Source: Zymomonas mobilis subsp. pomaceae ATCC 29192 (lineage in GTDB: Bacteria; Pseudomonadota; Alphaproteobacteria; Sphingomonadales; Sphingomonadaceae). From it: a stretch of 64,000 nt of DNA. This document shows, piece by piece, positions 45,797 to 56,403 of the stretch. Position 1 is the first letter of the stretch, and every line of letters starts with the position of its first letter. The stretch is from NCBI RefSeq assembly GCF_000218875.1, contig NC_015709.1:1925866-1989865 (forward strand), given 5' to 3'. The notes under the pieces were generated by a model that was given only the letters and a program-made list of their open reading frames with translations, made no database searches and was not told the origin of the DNA. Both the position numbers and the translations under genes were made by a program.

Positions 45797-45872
45797 TGGT
45801 GCCGGGTGAGGGACTCGAACCCCCATGGTCGCTACTTACAAGGTAGGTGCCTAACCATTCGGCCAACCCGGC
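45797..45872 (-). tRNA. tRNA-Thr(UGU)
   Basis: 76 nt including encoded CCA. Acceptor arms GCCGGGT/ACCCGGC pair fully. The anticodon loop CTTGTAA gives UGU (one mismatch at the top of the anticodon stem). The T-loop is TTCGAGT. Confidence 0.88.
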
Positions 45873-46093
45873 AGTGATTCGACCTTCCAGTAAAGCATTT
45901 TTTAAAAAAAAGGAATCTCTTACAGAGAAAAATATCCTTTTTTTTTAATTTTTTCTGTTTTTCAGATGGTTGCGGCTGTTATGATAGCGAGAAACCTCCA
46001 TCAAGGAGGAAGTCTGCATGTTTTTATGCCAATGGCGGCTTTGTTTAGCATAAAGGCGTTTCTTAAATAATAAAAGGCTTTAAAAGCTAAGAT

Positions 46094-46762
46094 ATGAGTA
46101 ATGATGCCTTTATCCGTTGGGTCGAACAAACTTTAGGTCACAAACCTAAAGACCCAGCCTTATTTTTTCGGGCTATGACTCACCCTAGTCATGGCAATAG
46201 CGATTATCAGAGATTAGAGTTTCTAGGTGATCGCGTTTTAGGATTAGTGATTGCCCATTGGCTTTATCAACTTTTTCCTAATGAACCTGAAGGGAAACTT
46301 TCAAGGCGGTTAAACAGTCTGGTATCAGGCGCAAGCTGCGCAGGTGTCGCTAGAGTGGTCGGCTTGCCCCAATGGCTGCGCTTGGGCAAGCAGGCTCGCG
46401 ATGACGGGGCAGCGGCTTCGGATAACGTTTTAGGGGACGTAATGGAGGCCTTGATCGGCGCGATCTTTCTAGAATCTGGGGTCGATGCCGCCGGAAAGGT
46501 TATTCATAAATACTGGGCTTCACTTGTAACAGAACAAGAATCTGCGCCGAAGCATCCAAAATCCGCATTACAGGAATGGGCTGCCGCGCATAATCGCCGC
46601 CCGCCCGTCTATGAGATAGTAAGTAGAACAGGTCCGCAGCATAATCCCTGCTTTACTATTCTGGTTTCTATTGCAGGCGTGGGGCAAGCTAGTGCAGAAG
46701 GATCTTCAAAGCAAGAAGCACAAACGGCTGCGGCTCAGGCACTTTTAACAGAATTATCGTAA
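46094..46762 (+). CDS. rnc: Ribonuclease III
   Basis: Cleaves double-stranded RNA in rRNA processing. Signature QRLEFLGDRVLGLV near 40 and the second metal-binding segment DVMEALIGAIFLE near 115. The C-terminal dsRBD has PKSALQEWAAAHNRRPPVYEIV and ASAEGSSKQEAQTAAAQALL. 222 residues. Usually beside lepB and era; here era is 9 kb away and inverted. Confidence 0.94.
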   Translation: MSNDAFIRWVEQTLGHKPKDPALFFRAMTHPSHGNSDYQRLEFLGDRVLGLVIAHWLYQLFPNEPEGKLSRRLNSLVSGASCAGVARVVGLPQWLRLGKQARDDGAAASDNVLGDVMEALIGAIFLESGVDAAGKVIHKYWASLVTEQESAPKHPKSALQEWAAAHNRRPPVYEIVSRTGPQHNPCFTILVSIAGVGQASAEGSSKQEAQTAAAQALLTELS

Positions 46763-46778
46763 TTTTCTAAAATCGATC

Positions 46779-46807
46779 CGGTTTTTATTTTTCAAAACCG
46801 CTTTATT
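46779..46807 (+). terminator. rnc terminator
   Basis: CGGTTTT/AAAACCG stem with an 8-nt loop, then a T-rich tail, 17 bases past the stop. Confidence 0.6.
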
Positions 46808-46997
46808 CTTATGCTTCGTGCTTTCTCCAAGCCTATGGCCATGGATTTACCGAGCGGTATAATAAAATAGTCTTGATTTTAGAAAAATACGGACAAGCTA
46901 ATAATTAAAAAAGCTCTTTTTTGACACAAGCTTTTCTTGATAAGGATAAACTCAGAAAATCCCGTAAAGGGGGGCATCGCAGGCCAAGCTTTCTTTA

Positions 46998-47042
46998 CGA
47001 TAAAACAGGCTGCCTTTTTACAAAGGACAGCCTATTTTATCG
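46998..47042. terminator. Long imperfect hairpin downstream of the 47091 gene
   Basis: CGATAAAA-AGGCTG pairs with CAGCCT-TTTTATCG across a 10-nt A/T loop region. Positioned to end the minus-strand gene. The rest of 46808-46997 shows no gene. Confidence 0.5.
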
Positions 47043-47090
47043 CTCGGCGTAGAAAAAAGCCGGCCTCTTTTCAGAGGAAAGGGCAGATTT

Positions 47091-47609
47091 TTAATTCGTG
47101 ACCATATTGCTGACGAATTGTTTCGTTTCTGCTGTTTTGACGAGCAAATTATAGATCAAGGGCGCGCCTTTATCACTGTCATGGGCATTCGCGAAATGAT
47201 GATCGAGAAGATAGGTCATAGCGGGATTAAGGCGTCTAGCTTCCCATGCCATCCTGTCACTTATCTGTGCAGGATCTGTCGGAAAGGCGCTATCCTTGAT
47301 CATTGCCTTCGCCAAAGTCAGTGCATCATCAGCAGGGTCCCATGCCTCCCAGAAACTATCAAAAATAGCGAAAAGTTCTGCATGAGGAGCGATAGGCTGG
47401 TCATCACCTTGGTATAATATTTTGTCATCACCCAAATCGGCAATACCTTTTTTAACATCTTCCTTAGAAAGACCCGTGCGTTTAACCAGCTCATCCATAG
47501 AAATGGGTTGGTCAAATTCAGCACCATTCCGACTTGTTTCTACAAAAACTTTGGCAACTGCTTTACAGTTAGCAGAATAAGCGGAAGCATTAGAGGTCTG
47601 ATTAACCAT
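47091..47609 (-). CDS. Unrecognised protein with a winged-helix-like segment
   Basis: 172 residues from ATG 47609 (MVNQTSNASAYSANCK), with AAAGGA upstream; an in-frame start 9 codons earlier lacks a ribosome site. Residues ~30-70 (SMDELVKRTGLSKEDVKKGIADLGDDKILYQ) look like a winged helix-turn-helix. The rest is helical and acidic (WEAWDPADDALTLAKAMIKD). No family recognised. The spacer upstream (47610-48055) is AT-rich and empty. Confidence 0.7.
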   Translation of the reverse strand: MVNQTSNASAYSANCKAVAKVFVETSRNGAEFDQPISMDELVKRTGLSKEDVKKGIADLGDDKILYQGDDQPIAPHAELFAIFDSFWEAWDPADDALTLAKAMIKDSAFPTDPAQISDRMAWEARRLNPAMTYLLDHHFANAHDSDKGAPLIYNLLVKTAETKQFVSNMVTN

Positions 47610-48055
47610 AATTTCAATCCTTTCATTGGTGAACAATGATGAAGACAGTTTTTTAATCTTTATTATTTTAAAATTTTTTATTGAAAATAAAATTTATGTT
47701 GTCTCTTTTTATCTTTTTAAAAAAGACCTCATCATTTTTATCCACTGATGAAGTAAACGCTTAACTTCGATTTTAGATCGTTTTTTTATGATTAAATATC
47801 GATTTTTTAATATGATGAATTACAATTTATAATAATAATGTTAATATATAATCAATAATATTATTTTATGATAATAAAAAATCTACGTTATCACCAGATA
47901 TACATTGTTTTTTTTCAAAAATTTGAAATAAAAAATAGAATACAAACTTATCCTTGAAAATGGACATATCCCTTATCTTTATGGATGTGCCTCTCAAGGT
48001 CTATTATTCTATTTATGGTATTATTTCTCTCTCTTGAGAGAAAAGGTTGGTCATC

Positions 48056-48181
48056 ATGACATCTATATTAATTACAGGGGCAGGGACGGGTTTCGGACAA
48101 GAAATAGCGCTACGCCTTGCTTCCCAAGGACTCTCTATCATTGCCGGTGTAGAAATCCCTTCTCAGATATATAGCTTATAA
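48056..48181 (+). pseudogene. Truncated short-chain dehydrogenase (SDR) gene
   Basis: 41 codons reading MTSILITGAGTGFGQEIALRLASQGLSIIAGVEIPSQIYSL then TAA. This is a full first beta-alpha-beta unit of an SDR with the TGAGTGFG cofactor motif, but the remaining ~200 residues are missing and no continuation was seen in other frames. Probably a deletion remnant. Confidence 0.7.
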
Positions 48182-48295
48182 TTATTTATCTAATCGATTA
48201 TAACCCATCTATAGTTACTAATTTTACAAAAAAAGAATAAAAATCTATATAAATGGGTAATCTCAAAATTATATGAAGGAATTAAAAAATTAATT

Positions 48296-48325
48296 GATCG
48301 TCCGATTATGACCTACCGGACGATC
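48296..48325. terminator. Terminator of the glycosyltransferase gene
   Basis: 9-bp perfect stem GATCGTCCG/CGGACGATC with a 12-nt loop. On the minus strand it is followed by AATTAATTTTTT. Confidence 0.7.
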
Positions 48326-48406
48326 CTTTATTATAAAAGCTAGAATTTTATTCTTATCTTACTGAAAATATATCTTTAGAATGAAAATCATTTCAGTTCA
48401 TTCAGC

Positions 48407-50635
48407 TTATAATTCTACCTTATCGAAATCATTAGTCGCAAAAGATTCTAAAATTTTTATTCGTTCTTCTATATCGGTTACAGCTGTATAAATAAGCCGT
48501 TTAAGACCAATATAAAATTCACGCGGATCGTTCGGGTTTTTGTTAGGATGTAACTTTATCGTATCACCTTCGATATGAAATCCAACAAATATACTGCCAT
48601 CATCTTCCACTTTACCTTTAATTTTTAGAATATGCCTTTCATTGGCCATTAAGTGTATGACTTCTAAGTTTTCTTTTTGTGTAACTTTTTGATAATTATG
48701 ACCAACAGATAGGGATAAGCGGTGATCTGTCCATGGTGGTGTAACTATTTCCAAGTAAACTATAATATCTGTATTAGGATGAAGAGGGCTGGAAAAATGG
48801 ATATTACCACTCTTTCCTCGCATCCATACGCCAAAATCTTTTTCACTGGCATACCAACACTCTGCAAGTAGTGGGCGCAGTGGACGAGCAATATAAGATG
48901 CTGAAATTTTTTCACTGCCGGCAAATTTAGCAGGCTCGAACAGCTCTCCTACCTCTAGCAAAGGAGGCGCATAAGAAGCAGGCGCAAAATTTGAGAGTGA
49001 ACCGAGCTGCTCCATAATCTCTTTGCCCACATCATCCCATGTTCGTGGTACAAATTGTTTACGGATTTCGTTTGTGCGCTTGTCTCTATAACTCTTATTA
49101 AGAATCATCTTTTTAAGACATTTTATGCCCGTATGAAGGTTAAGCGGATCGATATAATCAACTAGTTTACCGCCAACTTCTGGAATCGAGGATGTCTCTG
49201 ACGCTATACAAGGTCGACCATGGGCAAGGCTCTCACCTACAGGAAGACCCCATCCCTCCACTATACTCGGGAAAATTGTAAATTGACATTCCTGATATAA
49301 AACTTCCAGATCTACATCTAATAAATCATGAAGTATATGAATCCGCTTTCCTAGAAAATCTGTATCTTCTAATACTGACTTAAAATCATCCATCCGCCAC
49401 CCAAAACGGCCAACAAAGACGAGATCAGGTGGATCAATACCTTCATTTATTAATGCCTTCCAAGCCATATACAAATAAATATGGTTTTTTCGGGCTTCGA
49501 TAGTTGAAACCATAAGGACAAAATTACGATTTTTTAGAAACTCTATTTTTTCTCCCCATTCAGGAAATTTTGTAATCTCGGCTTTATGGGCATGTAGTTG
49601 ATGTGCAAGCAATATTGGCGAAACAGGCACTTCTCTCAAATTATATTCTACTTGAAGGCGCTTGACATCCTTAGCAACGAATTCAGAAATCGTAAAAATA
49701 AAGTCAAATGAATAAAGACCGTCTCCCAAAGCAAGCGTAAATTCATTTACTAACCCTGACGAACAATATTCTGGGTATGAAATAGGTATTATATCGTAAA
49801 TATAGACGCCAACAGCTACTCCAGATTTTTTAAGATGAATATATCGAGAGGCATTCGCACCAAATCCCCAGAAGGCTCCAAGAATAAGATATATTTGCCC
49901 TTTTTTAGGTTCAAACCACTTGGAATCCCTTTCAGCTTCTTCAATCAAAGACAAAAGTTTGTGCTGCGAAACATCTGGAAGGGTAATATAGTCAAGTACA
50001 TTTAATATTTTATCAAAAGGAATTTGCCAGAATCCAGTATTAAATTTTCCTGTGCGTATACAGGCATACTGTCCGTGATGCTTTTTATTAGATTCTATAA
50101 TATATCGGATGATACCGATTTGAACCCGCTGTATACCCGATGGTGTTTTGTAGCTTTTTAAATAATCAAAGAGATCATCAATCTCTATTAAATATTTTAT
50201 ATTTTTATCCACTTTACTTGTTTTTGATAAAGTAGACATCTCGGGAGAATAACCCAACCTATGAGCCAAGTCATAGGCATCCTTACTAGGCGTTAACTTA
50301 ACCGCTGTTGTAATAATATTTAAGGCCTGATCTTGTTTTCCCGTACGCTCTAAAAGATAAGCAAGGTGAAGATGGACATCATAGTCGCTGGGAAGGAGTT
50401 CAATCGCTTGATAATAAGCTTGGATTGCAGCGTCGTAATCTCCTTGCTCTTTTAGAGCATGCCCAATCTGTACCCAGATTGCCTGATCCTGTGGGCAAAG
50501 TTCCAAGTGTTTTTTATATTCAATTATTGCTTGCGCCCAATCTTTATTATTGCGGGCTTGGTCCCCAGAGGTGCGATACCTTTGCGGAGTTTTCTCTCGA
50601 ATAGCGTGGAAAAAACGCTTAATATTGATTTTCAA
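48407..50635 (-). CDS. TPR-containing family 4 glycosyltransferase
   Basis: 742 residues. N-terminal TPR helices at ~15-125 (YKKHLELCPQDQAIWVQIGHALKEQGDYDAAIQAYYQAIELLPSDYD). The GT-B glycosyltransferase spans ~150-560, with VSTIEARKNHIYLYMAW, DLVFVGRFGW and FPSIVEGWGLPVGESLAHGRPCIASETSSIPEVGG, the GT4 donor-site signature. A beta-rich C-terminal domain (~590-730) is unassigned. AT-rich codon use. Divergent from gmd-rmd, so likely adds D-rhamnose or another sugar to a surface polysaccharide. Confidence 0.8.
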   Translation of the reverse strand: MKINIKRFFHAIREKTPQRYRTSGDQARNNKDWAQAIIEYKKHLELCPQDQAIWVQIGHALKEQGDYDAAIQAYYQAIELLPSDYDVHLHLAYLLERTGKQDQALNIITTAVKLTPSKDAYDLAHRLGYSPEMSTLSKTSKVDKNIKYLIEIDDLFDYLKSYKTPSGIQRVQIGIIRYIIESNKKHHGQYACIRTGKFNTGFWQIPFDKILNVLDYITLPDVSQHKLLSLIEEAERDSKWFEPKKGQIYLILGAFWGFGANASRYIHLKKSGVAVGVYIYDIIPISYPEYCSSGLVNEFTLALGDGLYSFDFIFTISEFVAKDVKRLQVEYNLREVPVSPILLAHQLHAHKAEITKFPEWGEKIEFLKNRNFVLMVSTIEARKNHIYLYMAWKALINEGIDPPDLVFVGRFGWRMDDFKSVLEDTDFLGKRIHILHDLLDVDLEVLYQECQFTIFPSIVEGWGLPVGESLAHGRPCIASETSSIPEVGGKLVDYIDPLNLHTGIKCLKKMILNKSYRDKRTNEIRKQFVPRTWDDVGKEIMEQLGSLSNFAPASYAPPLLEVGELFEPAKFAGSEKISASYIARPLRPLLAECWYASEKDFGVWMRGKSGNIHFSSPLHPNTDIIVYLEIVTPPWTDHRLSLSVGHNYQKVTQKENLEVIHLMANERHILKIKGKVEDDGSIFVGFHIEGDTIKLHPNKNPNDPREFYIGLKRLIYTAVTDIEERIKILESFATNDFDKVEL

Positions 50636-50914
50636 GGGTCAGAGCTCCTTATGGGAATCTTCTAAATTAAAATTTTTTCTTAAAAATTCAGTAATATTGC
50701 TCAATGTCAATGTCTACATAGGCTATCATGTTTATATTTTATCCAATGTGTGGCCTATCGCTTTTAGTTTCAATTACCAAAAACACCTAATAATAAGGAA
50801 TTACTTATTTTTTTATTGAAATAAGTTAACCGCTAACTTGCAACAAGAAACCGGATACCGCATATAGGCCACAGTGGTAGACACAATTTTTTAAGATAAT
50901 CTTGTATGCCATAA

Positions 50915-51927
<1,013 letters not shown>

Positions 51928-51928
<1 letters not shown>

Positions 51929-52863
51929 TGGTAATACATGTACCAAACGACAGATCACTCCGTATAATGATTACAGGAGGTAATGGATTTGTAGGCAGGT
52001 ATTTAATCGAGGCACTAAGCCACAGTGCACCGGATGCTATTTTATACACTAATCGAATTGAAATTACTGATCCTGCTGTTGTGTCACAGGCTGTAATAGA
52101 TTTTCAACCGGATGCCTGCATACATCTAGCAGGCATCACGAGTATTGGTGAGGCACGACAAAATCCTGATCTTGCGTGGAATGTAAATCTCCATGGCACC
52201 CTTAATATAGGACGTGCTATTTTGCAGTGGGCGCCTGCGTGCAGATTAATCTACGCATCCACAGCAGAAGCATGGGGAACTTCTTTTCGGCAAGGCACTC
52301 CAGTGGATGAAAATGTTCCCCTTGCGCCGGCTAATACTTATGCTGCCAGTAAAGCGGCTGCTGATTTAGCATTAGGCGCTATGGCAGAAGAAGGGCTTCA
52401 AGTAATTCGGTTCAGGCCTTTTAATCATACTGGTCCCGGTCAGGATATTAAATTTGTTGTTCCAGCCTTCGCTTCGCAAATAATTCAGATTGAGCGTGGT
52501 TTGCAACCACCCGTCATATATGTTGGAAACCTATCTGCAGAACGTGACTTCCTTGATGTCAGAGATGTGGTGAGCGCCTATGTTCAAGCCACATTACTCG
52601 GAGATACTATTAAACCAGGTACGATAGTGCCTTTATGCTCTGGGCAAACACGTTCCATTTCCAGTATTCTTAATGAATTGATCCTATTAAGTGGTGTCAC
52701 CGCCCGTATTGAGGTCGATAAAGAGCGATTGCGCCCTATTGATATTCCTGTAGCTACTGGCTCCGCTCGGCTAGCGCATTCGACACTTGGATGGGCACCC
52801 ACTATCCCCTGGACGACGACATTATCAGATATCCTCCAGTATTTTCGCACATTAGATAAGTAA
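51928..52863 (+). CDS. rmd: GDP-4-dehydro-6-deoxy-D-mannose reductase
   Basis: Reduces the Gmd product to GDP-D-rhamnose. MITGGNGFVGRYL near 13, STAEAWG and YAASKAAADLALGAM (Tyr-x3-Lys), FRPFNHTGPGQ. 311 residues. ATG overlaps the gmd stop (TGATG). Rmd is preferred over fucose synthase (Fcl) because of the FRPFNHTGPGQ segment and short length. A strong terminator lies at 53192. Confidence 0.85.
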
Positions 52864-53191
52864 GAGCTTTAAAAAGATTGTCTGGTAGATTTAACGTATT
52901 CAGATAAATTATAATAGAAGACTATATTCCAGCTTATTCAGTTTAACGTTTTTGTTTATATAAAAGTAGTTTGACTCATTTTTCTGATGGGCGCCCGAAA
53001 AGTAGGGGCTACACATCTTAAATTTCCGGCAATAGGATGGATAAAATATTTCTGCGCTTTAGCATGAATAAAAAGCTATATGGAGCTATTTCTGCTTTAT
53101 AAAAATTTATATGCCTGTAATTTCTGAATTTGCAAAAGACTAATCCCCCTTTTGTGAGTAGATATTTGTAGCTTTCTCAATTCTCTTAATC

Positions 53192-53222
53192 GACCCTGCT
53201 TCGGCAGGGTCTTTTTTTTTAT
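53192..53222 (+). terminator. Strong Rho-independent terminator
   Basis: GACCCTGC-TTCG-GCAGGGTC tetraloop hairpin followed by about ten Ts. It probably ends the gmd-rmd transcript, leaving a 330-base 3' region (52864-53191) in which I see no gene. Confidence 0.9.
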
Positions 53223-53313
53223 TAAGGATAAGATTGCCCACGTCCTGTAAGATTCCTTCAGAGTAATGACTGAAGCATCCGGACGATAAATTTTAGACCA
53301 TTTTGGGAAGTTC

Positions 53314-53389
53314 TGGTGGGCGATGACAGGCTCGAACTGCCGACATCCTCCGTGTAAAGGAGGCGCTCTACCAACTGAGCTAATCGCCC
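53314..53389 (-). tRNA. tRNA-Val(UAC)
   Basis: 76 nt with encoded CCA. Acceptor GGGCGAT/ATCGCCC, D-arm GCTC/GAGC, anticodon stem CCTCC/GGAGG with loop TTTACAC (anticodon UAC), T-arm GGCAG/CTGTC with loop TTCGAGC. Confidence 0.96.
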
Positions 53390-53449
53390 CACCGTTTGCC
53401 AGACCCCGATGCCAGACTATAGCGGTTCGTGCAAGAAAAATTTTAAAAA

Positions 53450-54298
53450 TTAACGATCTTCGCTTAAACGATGATAGAATTCTGGGCGACGATCACGAAA
53501 AAAGCCAAAAGCAGCTCGATGTTGTCGGATCTGATCAATATCAAATGTCGCAATAAGGACGCCGCTTTCTTCTTTTCCAAATTGCGCTACCAAATCACCA
53601 CGCTGATCAGCGATGAAACTATGCCCGTAGAAATTTATGAGACCTTCTTGGCCGATACGATTTGATGCAATAACAGGAACAACGTTAGAAACCGCATGTC
53701 CAATCATAGCCCGTCGCCATAACCGACTGGTGTCTAAATCGGGATCGTGCGGCTCGCTTCCTATGGCCGTTGGGAAAAATAGTAATTCTGCCCCCATAAG
53801 CATCATCGCACGGGCAGTTTCTGGATACCACTGGTCCCAGCAAATACCGATGCCTATCTTAATTCCGTAGCAATCCCATATTTTAAAACCCGTATTCCCG
53901 GGGCGAAAATAGAACTTTTCTTCGTAACCGGGGCCATCAGGGATGTGACTTTTACGGTAAACACCTTTAATTTCTCCTTCGGAAGAAATGAAGGCCAGAC
54001 TGTTATAATAATGGGGCCCGTCTTTTTCAAAAAAGCTGGTAGGAATGGTAACCTTTAAAGCTTTGGCTAATTTTTGCATGGCGCGGACGGCGGGATGTTC
54101 ATCGACAGGTTTTGCCAAAGCAAACAGAGTTTCGTCCTCGGTAGCACAGAAATAGGGGCCTTCGAATAGTTCAGGAGGCAGAATGATCTGAGCGCCTTTT
54201 TTAGCCGCATCCTCTATTAATTGTGAAACCCGCTCGATATTCTGTTGAATATCGCTCGTAAGGGCCAACTGCAACGCTGCAACCGTGATACAGGTCAT
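53450..54298 (-). CDS. aguB: N-carbamoylputrescine amidase
   Basis: Nitrilase-superfamily enzyme hydrolysing N-carbamoylputrescine to putrescine. Catalytic Glu in LPPELFEGPYF, Lys in YRKSHIPDGPGY, Cys in GICWDQWYPE. 282 residues. Lies 45 bases after aguA on the same strand, completing the two-step agmatine route. Confidence 0.93.
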   Translation of the reverse strand: MTCITVAALQLALTSDIQQNIERVSQLIEDAAKKGAQIILPPELFEGPYFCATEDETLFALAKPVDEHPAVRAMQKLAKALKVTIPTSFFEKDGPHYYNSLAFISSEGEIKGVYRKSHIPDGPGYEEKFYFRPGNTGFKIWDCYGIKIGIGICWDQWYPETARAMMLMGAELLFFPTAIGSEPHDPDLDTSRLWRRAMIGHAVSNVVPVIASNRIGQEGLINFYGHSFIADQRGDLVAQFGKEESGVLIATFDIDQIRQHRAAFGFFRDRRPEFYHRLSEDR

Positions 54299-54343
54299 AC
54301 TGCCTCTTTCTTTCCCAAAAAACCGAACAGAAAAACTGAATTC

Positions 54344-55324
54344 TTAGGCTGGCCATTGCTGCGAAATACAATGAAAACTACCACCACCCGTCAATATATG
54401 ATGAGCAGGCAGACCTATGATTTGACGGTCTGGAAATAAAGGGGCCAGAGCCTTAATAATTGCCTTATCATTTTTAGCATCATACAAAGGGACTACAACG
54501 ACCGCATTGCCTATATAAAAATTCATATAAGAGGCGGGCACAATCTCTTCATCAAGGGTAATTTTTCCTGGCGACGGAAGACGGGTAACTTTTATACCTA
54601 AATCTACAGCCGAGCGAGTAGCTTCTTCATAAATATCCCGATTAGGATCGCTCTCATCCGCAGCGATCGGAATAACCAAATGTTTAAAACCTACAAAACG
54701 CGCCAGATTATCAACATGACCGTCCGTATGGTCATTAAGTAACCCTTTTTTTAGCCATAGGATCTGATCAAACCCTAGATCGTTTTTCAAGCGTAAAGCA
54801 ATATCTTCTCGTGACAAATCTGGATTACGGTTAGGGTTAAGAAGGCATTCTTCCGTTGTAACAACAAGGCCATGTCCATCATTATCAATGGAACCGCCTT
54901 CTAATACCCAATCTTTTTCTAAAATAGAAAGCCCTGTATCAGCTGCCAGCGCCTTACCGATGGTTTGATCGCCCTCTAAGTCATATTTGTTACCCCAACC
55001 ATTGAACCGGAATAAGGCGACCGCTTTTTCCTGTTCATTTGCAATAAAAATAGGGCCACTATCCCTTAACCAAATATCGCCAAAATTATGACAAATAACC
55101 TCGGCAGCTTCTCCGATTAATTGTCTGGCTTTTTGCGCTGCTTCCTCATGCGCAGCTACCAAAAATACTTTTTCGCCTGCACCCTCTGCATAGACCGCTT
55201 TGGCAAACGCAATAACTTCCCTCTGCGCCGGTTCCAAATCTTCAAGCCATAAAGATTCATCGCTAGGAAACCCGATCCAGACAGCACTATGGGGCATCCA
55301 TTCAGCAGGCTGACGATAAGACAT
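54344..55324 (-). CDS. aguA: Agmatine deiminase
   Basis: Converts agmatine to N-carbamoylputrescine. Family motifs FGDIWLRDSGPIF, NGWGNKYDLEGD, LEGGSIDNDG, NDHTDGHVDNLARFV and the catalytic Cys region GGGSFHCISQQ near the C-terminus. Start chosen at MSYRQPAEWMPH (326 residues); an ATG three codons upstream is equally possible, and a longer extension is unlikely. Operon aguA-aguB. Source of agmatine (arginine decarboxylase) is not in the window. Confidence 0.93.
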   Translation of the reverse strand: MSYRQPAEWMPHSAVWIGFPSDESLWLEDLEPAQREVIAFAKAVYAEGAGEKVFLVAAHEEAAQKARQLIGEAAEVICHNFGDIWLRDSGPIFIANEQEKAVALFRFNGWGNKYDLEGDQTIGKALAADTGLSILEKDWVLEGGSIDNDGHGLVVTTEECLLNPNRNPDLSREDIALRLKNDLGFDQILWLKKGLLNDHTDGHVDNLARFVGFKHLVIPIAADESDPNRDIYEEATRSAVDLGIKVTRLPSPGKITLDEEIVPASYMNFYIGNAVVVVPLYDAKNDKAIIKALAPLFPDRQIIGLPAHHILTGGGSFHCISQQWPA

Positions 55325-55544
55325 GGAAGTCATTTTCCTTGTAAACATAATTAAGGGGGCTTTTGGACGCCGTTTAAAATAGGGCATTACCTATTCAGAA
55401 ATAGTCGTCTTGCTTTTTATTAAAGCGTTTTAAGGGTGAAGCCCAAGCCTTATTCTTATAGAAAGATAGGGGTTTTAATGAAATCTGATAGCCGCTTATT
55501 TAATCCAAGATAAGCGCTATCTATTTTTAAGGCGGTCTTCAGAC

Positions 55545-55578
55545 AAAAAAAGAGGCCGGCAAAGAAACTCTGCCGACC
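55545..55578 (-). terminator. rpsD terminator
   Basis: GGTCGGCA/TGCCGGCC stem (one G-U on the minus transcript) with a 9-nt loop and a seven-T tail. Confidence 0.85.
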
Positions 55579-55601
55579 TGCATTTTTATCTGGATTAAAA
55601 A

Positions 55602-56216
55602 TTAACGTGAATAAAATTCGACGACCAGATTCGGTTCCATTTTAACCGGATAAGGTACTTCATCGAGCGTTGGGATGCGGGCAAAGGTAACCTTTGCGTT
55701 ACCGTCTGGCACGACATAATCAGGAATATCACGTTCTGCCAAGCTCTGTGCTTCAAGAACCAAAGCCATTTCCTGTGCTTTGGCACCCAACGTGATTTCA
55801 TCACCGGTATTAACGCGACGGGATGCAATGTTGCACTTAACACCGTTCACGCGGATATGACCATGACTGACCATCTGACGGGCCGCAAAGATCGTCGGTG
55901 CAAATTTTGCACGATAGACAACCATATCTAAACGACGTTCCAGAATACCGATCAGATTCTGTGACGTATCGCCTTTAAGGCTGGAAGCATCGTCATAGCA
56001 ACGACGGAACTGCTTTTCCGTAACATCACCATAATAACCTTTAAGCTTCTGCTTGGCTTTTAATTGAAGACCATAGTCAGAAATTTTGGAACGACGACGC
56101 TGTCCATGCTGACCGGGGCCATATTCACGACGATTTACTGGGGATTTAGGACGACCCCAAATATTTTCGCCCATACGGCGGTCAATTTTATACTTAGCGC
56201 TATGACGCTTAGACAT
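55602..56216 (-). CDS. rpsD: 30S ribosomal protein S4
   Basis: Primary 16S rRNA-binding protein and assembly initiator. [26 protein letters not shown] is the alphaproteobacterial S4 N-terminus; the S4 RNA-binding domain has [35 protein letters not shown] 56216 gives 204 residues. Monocistronic. Confidence 0.96.
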   Translation of the reverse strand: MSKRHSAKYKIDRRMGENIWGRPKSPVNRREYGPGQHGQRRRSKISDYGLQLKAKQKLKGYYGDVTEKQFRRCYDDASSLKGDTSQNLIGILERRLDMVVYRAKFAPTIFAARQMVSHGHIRVNGVKCNIASRRVNTGDEITLGAKAQEMALVLEAQSLAERDIPDYVVPDGNAKVTFARIPTLDEVPYPVKMEPNLVVEFYSR

Positions 56217-56246
56217 AGATAAAACCTTCAATTGCGTTATAGAGAT

Positions 56247-56261
56247 TTCGGTAAAACCGAA
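56247..56261 (-). promoter_or_regulatory. Hairpin in the rpsD leader
   Basis: TTCGGT/ACCGAA with a 3-nt loop, 31 bases before the S4 start. The ~185-base leader also has a GC-rich segment with CCGC/GCGG pairing. S4 autoregulates translation in other bacteria, so a control role is possible. Confidence 0.3.
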
Positions 56262-56403
56262 GAACGAGAATTCCGGAACCGCGCTGCCATAAGTTTAAGT
56301 TACTTTGGCGGGCAGGGCCACCGCTTCACCGGAGTGCGGAGCCAATTGCGAGATGCCTTATGACTATCGAAAAAACATTCGTCAAGATCCAGGCTCTTAA
56401 AAT

